From Natrinema caseinilyticum (GTDB lineage: Archaea; Halobacteriota; Halobacteria; Halobacteriales; Natrialbaceae), in the NCBI RefSeq assembly GCF_024227435.1, contig NZ_CP100445.1:3345369-3409368 (forward strand): a DNA stretch of 64,000 nucleotides, in the 5' to 3' direction. A program made the position numbers and the translations under genes. Below, in pieces: positions 34,517 to 43,554 of the stretch. Position 1 is the first letter of the stretch; each line of letters begins with the position of its first letter. The notes beneath the pieces were generated by a model. That model searched no databases and had not been told where the DNA came from. It saw nothing but the letters and a program-made list of their open reading frames with translations.

Positions 34517-35137
34517 ATGGTAACCGAACTCGACGCGCTACTCGAGGTGCTCGAACTGAAAGACGAGCGCCGGACGGGGTGGGTCCTCCGCGGGATCGAG
34601 AATCCCGAGTCGGTCGCGGCCCACACGTGGGGCACGGCGTTGCTCTGTCTCCTCTATGCGGATCGAACCGAGGGCGCGGTGGACCGCGATCGGGCGATCT
34701 CGATGGCGCTCGTCCACGACCTCGCGGAAGCGCGCACGGGCGACTTCGCCACTCGAGCGGACGACGAGAACCAGCGCGTGACCGCCGCGGAGAAAGCGGC
34801 GCTCGAGCGGGAGGCGATCACCGCCCTCCTCGACCCGTTCCGGGACCGAGACCGTGATACTCTGTCGCTCTGGGAGGAGTACGAGGCCCGCCGGACGCCC
34901 ACCGCGCAGTTCGTCAAGGACATGGACCTGATCGACAACTGCCTCCAGGCGCTCGCGTACGAACGAACGGATCGCTACGACGCGGCCGATACGAGCGACG
35001 CGTTCTCGCGGTTCGAAAACGTAGACGAGTTCTTCGCGACGGCAGCACCGCGGATCCGGACGGAGATTGGCGACGCGCTGTTCGAGACGATCAAAGCGCG
35101 ATACGAACGGGAGATCGGTCGAGACTGTCAGCTGTAG
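34517..35137 (+). CDS. HD-domain phosphohydrolase (YfbR-like nucleotidase)
   Basis: A 206-residue metal-dependent hydrolase. The first metal His is in ESVAAHTWGTALLCLLYA, the HD pair in ALVHDLAEARTGDF, and a later Asp in FVKDMDLIDNCLQAL. The arrangement is that of 5'-deoxynucleotidase YfbR and the related HDDC2 proteins. It probably dephosphorylates a nucleoside monophosphate, which fits its housekeeping surroundings, but the substrate is inferred. ATG 34517 is 134 bases from the divergent nac promoter area. Confidence 0.85.
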   Translation: MVTELDALLEVLELKDERRTGWVLRGIENPESVAAHTWGTALLCLLYADRTEGAVDRDRAISMALVHDLAEARTGDFATRADDENQRVTAAEKAALEREAITALLDPFRDRDRDTLSLWEEYEARRTPTAQFVKDMDLIDNCLQALAYERTDRYDAADTSDAFSRFENVDEFFATAAPRIRTEIGDALFETIKARYEREIGRDCQL

Positions 35138-35144
35138 CACCGGG

Positions 35145-35633
35145 TCACGGTTCCGCGGGGGCGCCCTCGCGGACGTTCACCGCCATCCCCGTCTCGAAGT
35201 CGAGAATCGCGTCGGCGGCGAGCTGTGCCGTTCCGACCGCGAGCAATTCGCCGCGCTCGTGGACGACCAGCACCTCGTCACCCGGTCGGATCTCCGCGCC
35301 GGCTTCGAGGACGAACTTCGCGAACACGTTCTTCTCGTCGCGGACGAACGGCTCGCTCTCGTCGTCGACCACGACCCGATAGGCCGGTGGGGCGAGGCCG
35401 GCGTGGAGACGGCGCCCGCCCTCGAGTCCCAGGGTGAAACGGCCGTCGGTGCCGAACGAGACGATGCGGCCCGCCTCCGCGTGGATTTGCTGTGGACGGC
35501 CGGAGGTCGTCCGCTTGATCGTTAGCGAGTCCGCCGGCGGGAAGAGTGCGTCACCCGCGCCCGCGCCGAACTGATAGTCGGCGATGGTCCGGAGGTCGGG
35601 AAGTCCGGCGTGTCCGTCCGATGGGTCGCTCAT
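35145..35633 (-). CDS. PUA-domain protein
   Basis: A 162-residue protein ending in a PUA-like domain (residues about 75-155, including VVDDESEPFVRDEKNVFAKF and RPGDEVLVVHERGELLAVG), the RNA-binding module of archaeosine and pseudouridine enzymes. The N-terminal part (TIADYQFGAGAGDALFPP) is shared with archaeosine-related PUA proteins. It could act in tRNA or rRNA modification, but no catalytic domain is present. ATG 35633 fits the conserved opening, and it is convergent with the HD gene (8 bases between the ends). Confidence 0.8.
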   Translation of the reverse strand: MSDPSDGHAGLPDLRTIADYQFGAGAGDALFPPADSLTIKRTTSGRPQQIHAEAGRIVSFGTDGRFTLGLEGGRRLHAGLAPPAYRVVVDDESEPFVRDEKNVFAKFVLEAGAEIRPGDEVLVVHERGELLAVGTAQLAADAILDFETGMAVNVREGAPAEP

Positions 35634-35828
35634 CGGCCGGAGTTGGACCCGGTGGGTCGAAAGCCCTTCGACCTGACTGCGTCGGTAGTGGTACCTCGTT
35701 GCTTTCGAAGTGGTCCGTGTGAGCCACTGTTCCGGCGGAAATCGGAACGGCCACATCCGTTCGGTATCGGCTCGCCATGATCAGAGATAGTGACTGTTAT
35801 ACTATCCGAACTTCAATTGCCGTCAGCG

Positions 35829-36005
35829 ATGGACGTTACTCAGATCGGTCTCGGGGTTGCCTTGCTCGTCCTCGGCACCCTGACGCTCATCGGCCCGGCC
35901 ACGTTCGTCACGGGACCGTTCGTCTACCTCCTGGCGGGTGCGTCACTCTTCGTCACGGGGTATGCGCTCGTGATCGGACTCTCACAGAACAGACAGCCAA
36001 ATTAG
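35829..36005 (+). CDS. Small membrane protein, unknown function
   Basis: A 58-residue protein with two hydrophobic segments (about 6-24 and 30-50) separated by a short GPATFVTGP turn, ending in SQNRQPN. It may start at ATG 35829; the upstream in-frame ATG 35790 is less likely because the intervening sequence is not hydrophobic or conserved. Function not recognised. Confidence 0.55.
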   Translation: MDVTQIGLGVALLVLGTLTLIGPATFVTGPFVYLLAGASLFVTGYALVIGLSQNRQPN

Positions 36006-36112
36006 GCGACGGTTCCGTTCCAGTCGCGTTTTTGGTCCGTCCCCATCGTTCGCCGATTTCGAACCCGATAGCGTCCGATCCCGGTCGATCACGGTGGTGT
36101 CTTCGGGTTCGC

Positions 36113-36610
36113 TCAGAGCAGGAACGTCTCGTGGCGATCGCCGAGGTCGAGGAACGAATCGGCTTCGGCGATCAGTTCTTCGGCCGTCGAGGACTCGAAC
36201 GCCATCACCTCGACGCGGACGCCTTCGTGGCGCAGGTGCGAACAGAGCCGGGAAAAGTCGCCGTCGCCCGTACAGAGGACCATCGTGTCGACGTGGTTCG
36301 CGAGCGTCACCGCGTCCAGGCTCATCCCGACGTCCCAGTCCGCCTTTTTCGTCCCGTCCGCGAACCGCTTGATGTCCTTGATCTTCGGCTCGAAGCCGAT
36401 GTCGACGAGCGCCTCGAAGAAGCTCTCCTCTTCGGGCGCCTCCGCGCGAATGACGTACGCGATCGCACGGGTGAGTTGGCGGTCCTGAACCGCCTTCTCG
36501 AGCAGGGCGGAGTAGTCGATGTTGCGGCTGTGGAGGCTCTGTGCAGTGTGGTAGAGGTTCTGAGCGTCGACGAGGACGGCGACGCGCTGACCGGGGTGAA
36601 TTTCCGTCAC
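36113..36610 (-). CDS. NYN-domain (LabA-like) PIN-fold protein
   Basis: A 165-residue protein of the LabA/NYN family of PIN-like ribonucleases. The first Asp of the active site is in VAVLVDAQNLY, the second region in KKADWDVGMSLDAV, and the third in MVLCTGDGDFSRLCSHL; all are intact. It may cleave RNA. It stands alone between small genes. Confidence 0.88.
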   Translation of the reverse strand: MTEIHPGQRVAVLVDAQNLYHTAQSLHSRNIDYSALLEKAVQDRQLTRAIAYVIRAEAPEEESFFEALVDIGFEPKIKDIKRFADGTKKADWDVGMSLDAVTLANHVDTMVLCTGDGDFSRLCSHLRHEGVRVEVMAFESSTAEELIAEADSFLDLGDRHETFLL

Positions 36611-36691
36611 GTATCACGATATCGGGGACGAGCGTAAAAAATTTCGTCGGTCGGTCCCGATCGATCGTGATCGGGCACGATCCGAACGAGC

Positions 36692-37516
36692 CTACCCGCG
36701 GAGCTTCTCGATTCGTTTCTCCATCGGCGGGTGCGTCGCGAACACCTTCTCGAGAAGCGACCGGTCGGCGTTGAAGATACACAGCGCGCTCACGCTGTCG
36801 TCGAGTTGTGACTCGCGACCCTGTGACCCCTGAGAAATCTTCTCGAGGGCGCGAGCGAGCGGGTCGCCGCTGCCGATGTACTGGCTGGCGTCGTCGTCGG
36901 CGACGTATTCGCGGTATCGCGAGATTGCGAGGACGAAGATCATCACGAGCATCTGTGCGACGTTCGAGATGATCATGCCGACGAAGATACTGCCGATGTT
37001 GCGTTCGCCGCCGAACATGTACACCATGTACGCGACCCACCCGACCATCATCGCGATGGAACTGCCGAGGACCATCGCGAGGACGTCCCGGTTCTTGATG
37101 TGGGCGAGTTCGTGCGCGATCACGCCCTCGAGTTCGTCACGCTGGAGTAGAGTCAGGAGTTCCGTCGAGACGACGACGACACCGTTGCCCTTCCGGCCGG
37201 TCGCGAAGGCGTTGGGGACCCCCATCTGCATGACCATCAGTTTCGGTTTGTCGATACCCATGTCCTGGCACAGCGATTCGGTCATTCGGTGGACGTCGCG
37301 ATACTGCCCTTCTTCGGGCATCTCTTCTGCGCGTCTGGTCGCCGACCAGGTCCCGATCTTGTACTGGATTACCGGGAGCACAAGCAGCCCCAGCAGGACG
37401 AGCGGCCACGCCCCGAACCCGAACATCGCGAGGCCGAACGCTCCGACGAGCATGTAGAAGGCGAACAGAATCGAGCCGACGACCGCCATTCGAACCTTCA
37501 GGCCGAAGTCAGTCAT
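36692..37516 (-). CDS. htpX: HtpX-like membrane zinc metalloprotease
   Basis: A 274-residue membrane protease of family M48 involved in membrane protein quality control. The zinc motif is GVIAHELAHIKNRD, with the third ligand Glu in SRYREYVADDDASQ. Two N-terminal membrane helices (10-30, 38-55) and two after the zinc motif (about 155-200) anchor it. The TATA box (CATTTATC on the minus strand, 37541-37548) is about 28 bases from ATG 37516, so the mRNA is probably leaderless. Confidence 0.93.
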   Translation of the reverse strand: MTDFGLKVRMAVVGSILFAFYMLVGAFGLAMFGFGAWPLVLLGLLVLPVIQYKIGTWSATRRAEEMPEEGQYRDVHRMTESLCQDMGIDKPKLMVMQMGVPNAFATGRKGNGVVVVSTELLTLLQRDELEGVIAHELAHIKNRDVLAMVLGSSIAMMVGWVAYMVYMFGGERNIGSIFVGMIISNVAQMLVMIFVLAISRYREYVADDDASQYIGSGDPLARALEKISQGSQGRESQLDDSVSALCIFNADRSLLEKVFATHPPMEKRIEKLRG

Positions 37517-37540
37517 AGGGAACTGTACGTACCGAACGTG

Positions 37541-37548
37541 GATAAATG
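37541..37548 (-). promoter_or_regulatory. TATA box of htpX
   Basis: The plus strand reads GATAAATG; the minus strand CATTTATC. Spacing to ATG 37516 fits a leaderless start. The remaining stretch 37549-37884 lies ahead of dapA and shows no gene; a weak GGTATATG near 37648 could serve dapA, with a long leader. Confidence 0.55.
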
Positions 37549-37884
37549 ACGTGAAATTGTATGTTACTTCTCGACACCTGAGCCGGCCCGGCACAGCAGT
37601 GGCGCTCGGTCGAAGTCACAACGAATAAGTCAGTTCGGCCTCGTGTGGGGTATATGCGCCGCGTCGCTCACTCGGCCGTCGGAACCGTCGTGAGCGGCGC
37701 CAGCCCTCGTTTTTCGAAACGTAAACGCGCGTGAGAGTGCTCGAGGCGGGAGTGGCACCCCCGTCCCGGGCGCGATTCGATCGCTCACAGTTGCGTTCCA
37801 CCGACCACGACCACCCACCGATCGGAACCGATACACCCTACCGATTGGGGGCTCATACACGACTCAACGACACCACATCACACC

Positions 37885-38808
37885 ATGACAGCAATCGACC
37901 TATCGGGCGTCTTCCCGGCGATGTGTACGCCCTTCGACGAGGACGAACGGATCGACTTCGAAACGCTTCAGACCGACGCTCAGCGGCTCGAGGCCGCGGG
38001 CGTCGACGGGCTCGTTCCCGTCGGCTCCACCGGGGAGTCCGCGACCCTGACACACGACGAACACGTCCGCGTCGTCGAGGCGGTCATCGAGGCCGTCGAC
38101 GACGTGCCCGTCATCGCGGGGACCGGTTCGAACAACACCCGCGAGGCGCTCGAGCTCTCCGAACGCGCCGCCGAGGCCGACGCGGACGGCCTCCTGCTCA
38201 TCTCGCCGTATTACAACAAGCCGGAACAGCGCGGCCTGGTCGAGCACTTCCGAACGATCGCGGACGCCGTCGATCTCCCGCAGATCGTCTACAACGTCCC
38301 GTCGCGGACGGGCCGAAACATCGAGCCGGACACGGCCGTCGAGCTGGCGAGCCACGAGAACATCGCGGGATACAAGGCCGCGAGCGGCGACCTTGGACAG
38401 ATCGGCGAGATAACCGAGCGCACGACGGACGAGGACTTCGCGGTCCTCTCGGGCGACGACGCGCTCACCCTGCCGGTCATCTCGGTCGGCGGGACCGGTA
38501 CGATCAGCGTCGCCGCCAACGTCGAACCCGAACTGACCTGCGCGATGGTCGGCGCAGCGCTCGACGGCGATTACGAGCGCGCCCGGCGGCTTCACCACGA
38601 ACTCGGCCCGCTGTTCCGCGAACTCTTCGTGGAGACCAATCCGATTCCGGTCAAGGAGGCCATGGAGATCCGGGGCTACGGTCCCGCTCGCATGCGCTCG
38701 CCGCTGACGCGCCTGGCCGACGAGTACCGCGAGGGGCTCGAGGCCGTTCTCGCCGACTTAGAGCGCGATACGACCGCGGTCGTCGACGCCGCGGAGGGGG
38801 ATCGATGA
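37885..38808 (+). CDS. dapA: 4-hydroxy-tetrahydrodipicolinate synthase
   Basis: Condenses pyruvate with aspartate semialdehyde, the first step to lysine. The Schiff-base Lys is in ENIAGYKAASGDL, the Tyr in ISPYYNKPEQRG, and the upstream glycine motif in VGSTGESATLTHDE. The 307-residue length is slightly longer than usual (about 290-300). It is the first gene of the lysine operon; the stop overlaps dapB by four bases (ATGA). Confidence 0.94.
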   Translation: MTAIDLSGVFPAMCTPFDEDERIDFETLQTDAQRLEAAGVDGLVPVGSTGESATLTHDEHVRVVEAVIEAVDDVPVIAGTGSNNTREALELSERAAEADADGLLLISPYYNKPEQRGLVEHFRTIADAVDLPQIVYNVPSRTGRNIEPDTAVELASHENIAGYKAASGDLGQIGEITERTTDEDFAVLSGDDALTLPVISVGGTGTISVAANVEPELTCAMVGAALDGDYERARRLHHELGPLFRELFVETNPIPVKEAMEIRGYGPARMRSPLTRLADEYREGLEAVLADLERDTTAVVDAAEGDR

Positions 38809-39572
38809 CGGTACGGCTCGGCGTCACCGGCGCGACGGGCCGGATGGGCCGGGAAGTGATCGCCGCCGCGACGGCCCGCGAGGACTGCGAGGTGGTCTTC
38901 GCCGTCAACCGTCGGCCGGACGAGGAGACCGTCGACGGCGTCGAGGTCGAATCCGCGGCCGAGTTCGACTCGCTGGTGGTCGACCGCGAGCCGTCAGTCG
39001 TGATCGATTTCACGGGACCGGAGTCCGCTGTCGACTACGCCGAGGCCTGCGCCGACGCGGGCGTCGCGTTCGTCACCGGGACGACCGGCTTCGACGACGA
39101 CGGCCGCGAGGCGCTCGAGGCCGCGGCCGAGGACGTGGCCGTCCTCCACGCGCCGAACTTCGCCCGCGGCGTTCGGGCGCTGGTAAACGCCGTCGGCGAG
39201 GCGGTGCGAAACCTGCCGGGCTACGACGTCGAACTCGTCGAGACCCACCACAACGGAAAGCGCGACGCGCCGAGTGGCACCGCGAACCGGCTGCTCTCCG
39301 AGATCGAGGCCAACGGGGACTTCACCGACCGCACGCACGGTCGCGAAGGCGACGCCCCGCGCGAGACCGGCGAGATCGGCGTCCACGCGCTGCGCGCCGG
39401 TGACATCACCGGTGAACACGAAGTCGTTCTCGCGGGCAACCACGAGGAGGTCAGACTCACCCACCGCGCCGAGGACCGCGGCGTCTTCGCCGCGGGAGCG
39501 GTCGACGCGGCGGTCTGGATCGCTGGACAGAAGGCGGGCAGCTACGACTTTGCGGACGTGATCGCAGAATGA
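38805..39572 (+). CDS. dapB: 4-hydroxy-tetrahydrodipicolinate reductase
   Basis: Reduces the dapA product to tetrahydrodipicolinate with NAD(P)H. The cofactor loop is GVTGATGRMGREV, with GTTGFDDD in the second Rossmann turn and the DapB signature VETHHNGKRDAPSGTA containing the catalytic His and Lys. 255 residues. Both ends overlap neighbours by ATGA, as in a tightly coupled operon. Confidence 0.95.
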   Translation: MTVRLGVTGATGRMGREVIAAATAREDCEVVFAVNRRPDEETVDGVEVESAAEFDSLVVDREPSVVIDFTGPESAVDYAEACADAGVAFVTGTTGFDDDGREALEAAAEDVAVLHAPNFARGVRALVNAVGEAVRNLPGYDVELVETHHNGKRDAPSGTANRLLSEIEANGDFTDRTHGREGDAPRETGEIGVHALRAGDITGEHEVVLAGNHEEVRLTHRAEDRGVFAAGAVDAAVWIAGQKAGSYDFADVIAE

Positions 39573-40405
39573 GCGCACTCGAGACCGATATCGGCGAGCT
39601 GTGGGAGCGGAAACAGAACGACGCCATCAGTGCCGAGACCGCCGGCAAAGACGAGTACGCGACCCTGGACGCCTTCCTCGACGCCCTCGAGGACGGCGAG
39701 ATCCGCGCCGCCGAGAAACACGGCGGTTCGTGGGAGGCAAACGAGTGGGTCAAACGGGGCATCCTGCTCAACTTCGGCCTGCGCGCGACCGAACCTCGCG
39801 AGTACGGTGGCGTCACGTACAACGACGTCCTTCCGCTTGCCGACTCGAGCGGGTACGGCGATCGCGGCAGCCGAAATACGCCGGACGGCACCGTCGTCCG
39901 CCGCGGGGCGAACGTCGGGTCGGACTGCATTCTGATGAGCCCCGCGTTCGTCAACGTCGGCGCTCGCGTCGGCGACGGCACCCTGGTCGACTCGTGTGAT
40001 ACGGTGGGCTCTTGCGCCCAGATCGGCGACAACGTCAAACTCGGCGCGAACCTCCTCATCGGGGGCGTCTTGGAGCCGGTCGAGAACGCGCCGGTCATCG
40101 TCGAGGACGACGTCTCGCTGGGCGCCGGCTGCCGGGTCACCAGCGGCTTCGTCGTCGGCGAGAACAGCGTCGTCGGCGAGAACACCCTCCTGACGCCGCG
40201 CATTCCGGTCTACGACCTCGTCGAGGACGAGATTCTCTACGGCGAACTGCCCGCCGACCGGCGCGCGTTCACCCGCTTCGTGGAATCCTCGATCGGCGAC
40301 CACGACCTCTTCGACGGCGGCGCGTACAAGCCCGCCGTCGTCGCGACGGATCTGGAGACCGAGACGCTCGAGGCGACCGAACGCGAGGACGCGCTGCGGG
40401 AGTAG
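39569..40405 (+). CDS. dapD: 2,3,4,5-tetrahydropyridine-2,6-dicarboxylate N-succinyltransferase
   Basis: Adds a succinyl group to tetrahydrodipicolinate. Left-handed beta-helix hexapeptide repeats are visible in TVVRRGANVGSDCILMSPAF, VNVGARVGDGTLVDSCDTVG and VKLGANLLIGGVLEPV. The 278-residue length fits DapD and identifies the succinylase branch of the pathway. After its stop, two T5 tracts (40471-40475 and 40485-40489) may end transcription or serve as the promoter of the next gene. Confidence 0.94.
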   Translation: MSALETDIGELWERKQNDAISAETAGKDEYATLDAFLDALEDGEIRAAEKHGGSWEANEWVKRGILLNFGLRATEPREYGGVTYNDVLPLADSSGYGDRGSRNTPDGTVVRRGANVGSDCILMSPAFVNVGARVGDGTLVDSCDTVGSCAQIGDNVKLGANLLIGGVLEPVENAPVIVEDDVSLGAGCRVTSGFVVGENSVVGENTLLTPRIPVYDLVEDEILYGELPADRRAFTRFVESSIGDHDLFDGGAYKPAVVATDLETETLEATEREDALRE

Positions 40406-40516
40406 GCGTGTCACCGGCGGTCGGATCTCGAACGAACAGGGTCTCGCAGTCGGTGTGGGGAAGATGTCGATTTTTGAGGGAGGATTTTTGTCTGTTCCCC
40501 TCGTAGTGGGATCAGA

Positions 40517-40768
40517 ATGAGCAAACGGGCTAAAGCCGACGATCGGGGCCGAATCGTCATTCCGCACGAGATCCGTGAGAAACACGGCGATCGATACCGC
40601 GTCGTCGAACTCGACGATCGAGTCGAACTGATCCCGCTGAAAGACGACCCGATCGAGGGCCTCCGAGACGCCGTCGGTGATGCCTTCGACGACAAATCGA
40701 TCGACGAGATCAAGCGAGCGGCGCACGAGACCGCTCGAGAAGACGCGATAGACGACGTGCGTGAGTAG
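40517..40768 (+). CDS. vapB: AbrB/SpoVT-family antitoxin
   Basis: An 83-residue protein with a swapped-hairpin DNA-binding domain (DDRGRIVIPHEIREKHGDRY) and an acidic helical tail (REDAIDDVRE) that would embrace its toxin. The gene ends six bases before the PIN toxin. A T-rich element (GATTTTTG, 40483-40490) 26-30 bases upstream could be its own promoter. This cassette sits in the dap operon. Confidence 0.85.
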   Translation: MSKRAKADDRGRIVIPHEIREKHGDRYRVVELDDRVELIPLKDDPIEGLRDAVGDAFDDKSIDEIKRAAHETAREDAIDDVRE

Positions 40769-40774
40769 TATTCG

Positions 40775-41155
40775 ATGATCTACGCCGATACGGATTTTTT
40801 CATCGCACTCGTAAAAGACGACGATTGGCTCCAGGATCGGGCGGCCGAGATCGCCCTCGAGAACGAGGGAGAGATCTACACCTCGCGGGCGACGCTGCTC
40901 GAGTTGCTCGTGATCTCGGACAGATTCGAGTTCGATCGGATGGAAGCGCTCACCTACGCGCTCGAGATTGCAGCGGTCCCCGAAGACGAAGACGTCCTGT
41001 TCCAGGCGGCGGACTACATGGAGCAGGACGAACTCACCGCGTTCGACGCGTACCACGTCGCCTACGCGGACGAAGATCCCCTCGTCTCGTCGGACAAATC
41101 GTTCGACGATGTAACGGACGGGAGGATCGCGATCGAAGCGGTCGAACTCGAGTAG
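40775..41155 (+). CDS. vapC: PIN-domain toxin, VapC type
   Basis: A 126-residue PIN-fold ribonuclease. The first active-site Asp is in MIYADTDFFIALVKDD, an acidic residue in LLELLVISDRFEF, and the C-terminal aspartates in AFDAYHVAYADEDPLVSSD. VapC proteins cut tRNA or rRNA. The adjacent AbrB-type protein would neutralise it. The pair is inserted between dapD and lysA. Confidence 0.9.
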   Translation: MIYADTDFFIALVKDDDWLQDRAAEIALENEGEIYTSRATLLELLVISDRFEFDRMEALTYALEIAAVPEDEDVLFQAADYMEQDELTAFDAYHVAYADEDPLVSSDKSFDDVTDGRIAIEAVELE

Positions 41156-41205
41156 CCGAGACGGAACCCAAACGCTTGAATCCTCGCGGTGACTTGGAAT
41201 CGACA

Positions 41206-42531
41206 ATGACTGACGCTGCGGTTTCGCCGCCCGTCCGCCGCCTCTCCGACTGGGACGCGGCCGAACTCGAGTCCCTCGCCGACGAGTACGAGACGCCGCT
41301 GTACGTCCTCGACCTCGAGCGCGTCCGGGAGAACTACCGGCGGGTCGACGCGGCCTTTCCCGACGCCGAGATCCTCTACGCGCTCAAGGCGAATGCGCTG
41401 GGAGACGTTCTCAGGGCGCTTCGCGAGGAGGGCGCCGGCCTCGAGTGTGCCTCCGCGGGCGAGGCCCAGCGGGCACTCGAGGCGGGTGCGACGGGTGCCG
41501 ACGTCCACTACACGGCGGTCAATCCGCCCGCGCGGGATCTCGACTGGGTCGTCGACGCCTGGGCGGATCACCCGGAACTGACGGTCACGGCGGGCTCCGA
41601 AGACACGATTTCCCGCCTCGCCGACCGCGGCTACGACGGCCGGCTCTGTCTCCGGGTCAACCCCGGTATCGGCGCCGGACACCACGCAAAAGTACGGACG
41701 GGCGCGGCCGCGAAGTTCGGCGTCCCGGCCGAACGCGCGGTCGACGTGCTCGAAGATGCCACAGAGCGCGACTTCGACGTCGTCGGGATCCACGCCCACG
41801 TCGGCTCCGGCGTCTCGAGCGATCAACTCGCCGCTCACCGAGAGTTCGTCGCGCGGATGGGCGACCTCGCCAGACGCGTGGACGCTGCGATCGGCGGCGA
41901 CGGCCTCGAGTTCGTCGACGTCGGCGGCGGCTTCGGCGTGCCGTATCACGAGGACGAGGAGCCGTTGGACCTCGAGTCGGTCGCGGAGGCGACGCGAGAG
42001 GCCATCGGCGAGATCGACGCCCGGCTCGCAGTCGAGCCGGGCCGTTACTTCGTCGCCGACGCGGGCGTCCTTCTGACCGGCGTAAACACGGTCAAGCGGG
42101 CTCGAGAGACGACCGTCACCGGCGTCGACGCGGGAATGACGACGCTGCTGCGCCCGGCGATGTACGACGCCTATCACCCGATCCGGAACCTGACGGCCGA
42201 CGTGGACACCGACGGAGTCGACTCGAGCGATGCGGCGGTTCGCGAGCCGATTCCACAGACAGTAGCCGGACCGATCTGCGAGAGCGGCGACGTGTTCTGT
42301 TCGGACCGCGACCTTCCGGCGAGCGAACGCGGTGACGTCCTCGCGATCGGCAACGCCGGGGCCTACGGCTACGAGATGGCGAGCCAGTACAACTCCCGGC
42401 CGCGACCCGCGTCGGTCGTCCTCGACGGCGACGCGGTTTTTCTCTCGCGACGCCGAGAGACCGTCGACGACGTCACCCGGCTCGAGCGCGAGACCCGAAC
42501 GAAGCGCGGGCCTCGCACGGACGACCGGTGA
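41206..42531 (+). CDS. lysA: Diaminopimelate decarboxylase
   Basis: Converts meso-diaminopimelate to lysine and CO2. PLP is bound by the Lys in ILYALKANALGDV; the glycine-rich phosphate loop is GGGFGVPY, and the Cys-Glu pair for the second active site is in GPICESGDVF. The DAP-recognising signature HAHVGSGVSSD is present. At 441 residues it is slightly longer than usual. ATG 41206 follows a short leader after the toxin gene. Confidence 0.95.
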   Translation: MTDAAVSPPVRRLSDWDAAELESLADEYETPLYVLDLERVRENYRRVDAAFPDAEILYALKANALGDVLRALREEGAGLECASAGEAQRALEAGATGADVHYTAVNPPARDLDWVVDAWADHPELTVTAGSEDTISRLADRGYDGRLCLRVNPGIGAGHHAKVRTGAAAKFGVPAERAVDVLEDATERDFDVVGIHAHVGSGVSSDQLAAHREFVARMGDLARRVDAAIGGDGLEFVDVGGGFGVPYHEDEEPLDLESVAEATREAIGEIDARLAVEPGRYFVADAGVLLTGVNTVKRARETTVTGVDAGMTTLLRPAMYDAYHPIRNLTADVDTDGVDSSDAAVREPIPQTVAGPICESGDVFCSDRDLPASERGDVLAIGNAGAYGYEMASQYNSRPRPASVVLDGDAVFLSRRRETVDDVTRLERETRTKRGPRTDDR

Positions 42532-42559
42532 GGAACGAAGTCGACCGGTGAGGAACGAA
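42522..42559. repeat. 18-bp direct repeat covering the lysA stop
   Basis: CGACCGGTGAGGAACGAA occurs at 42522-42539 and 42542-42559. The first copy includes the lysA stop codon, so the second looks like a tandem duplication of the gene end. The intervening stretch to dapF (42560-42720) holds no clear gene. Confidence 0.8.
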
Positions 42560-42720
42560 CCGAGAGCGGGACGTGTGAACGAGGAGCGGGTCTCGAGAGA
42601 GCGGCCGGCGAGCGACGGATTCAAGGCGGAACCGAACCGAGGGGTAGCACACGACATCTCGGTCGCCGCGGCAGCGCCCCGGCGACCGCGACGACGAGAC
42701 ACTCTCCCAGTGATCGCACG

Positions 42721-43554
42721 ATGACCGTTCCATTCCAGAAGTACCACGGCACCGGCAACGACTTTCTAATTATCCACGCGGACGAATACGTCCCCGACAG
42801 GGCAGCACTCGCCGAGCGCGCGTGCGACCGCGACACCGGCGTCGGTGCCGACGGTGTTCTCTATCTCGCCCTGGAGGAGAAGTTCAATCCGCCCCGCGTC
42901 GTCATGACGCTCGTTCAACCCGACGGGTCGGTCGCCCCGATGTGCGGCAACGGCGCTCGCTGTGCCGCCGAGTGGGCGATGGAGCGCACGGATACCGATA
43001 GCGTGATGATCGATACCCAGGCGGGGACGCTGCGCGCCGATCGGGCGGACGACGGCGACATCGTCGTCGAGATGGGCACCGCCACGTTCGACCCGACGAA
43101 GATCCCCGTCGACGCGGACGAACAGGTGTTCGAAACGGAGATCGAAGGCCTCGAGGTGACGATGGTAAACACCGGCGTCCCCCACGCCGTCGCGTTCGTC
43201 GACGACGTAGACGACGTCGACCTCGAGGCGGTCGCACCGCCGGTTCGCTACGCGGACGTCTTCCCGAAGGGGACGAACGTCTCCATCGCGAGCCCCGACG
43301 GGTCGGGCGGGTTCCGGCAGCGAACCTACGAACGCGGCGTCGAAGCGGAGACCGAGTCCTGTGGCACCGGTGCGGTCGCAATCGCCACCGTCGCCCGCCG
43401 ACTGGGGCTTACGGACGCCGACCCGGTGACGGTCTCCCCGCCCGGCGGGGACCTGCGGGTGAGTTTCAACGAGCGCGGGAACGCGACGCTCGCCGGCCCC
43501 GTCGAACACGAGTTCGACGGCGAGGTAGCCGTCGAACCGCCGGTCGAGTCGTGA
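42721..43554 (+). CDS. dapF: Diaminopimelate epimerase
   Basis: Interconverts LL- and meso-diaminopimelate. The two catalytic cysteines lie in APMCGNGARCAAE and ETESCGTGAVAIA; the N-terminal FQKYHGTGNDFLIIHAD and the PEP-mimic loop are normal. 277 residues. Its stop overlaps the GTG of dapE (GTGA). Confidence 0.95.
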   Translation: MTVPFQKYHGTGNDFLIIHADEYVPDRAALAERACDRDTGVGADGVLYLALEEKFNPPRVVMTLVQPDGSVAPMCGNGARCAAEWAMERTDTDSVMIDTQAGTLRADRADDGDIVVEMGTATFDPTKIPVDADEQVFETEIEGLEVTMVNTGVPHAVAFVDDVDDVDLEAVAPPVRYADVFPKGTNVSIASPDGSGGFRQRTYERGVEAETESCGTGAVAIATVARRLGLTDADPVTVSPPGGDLRVSFNERGNATLAGPVEHEFDGEVAVEPPVES

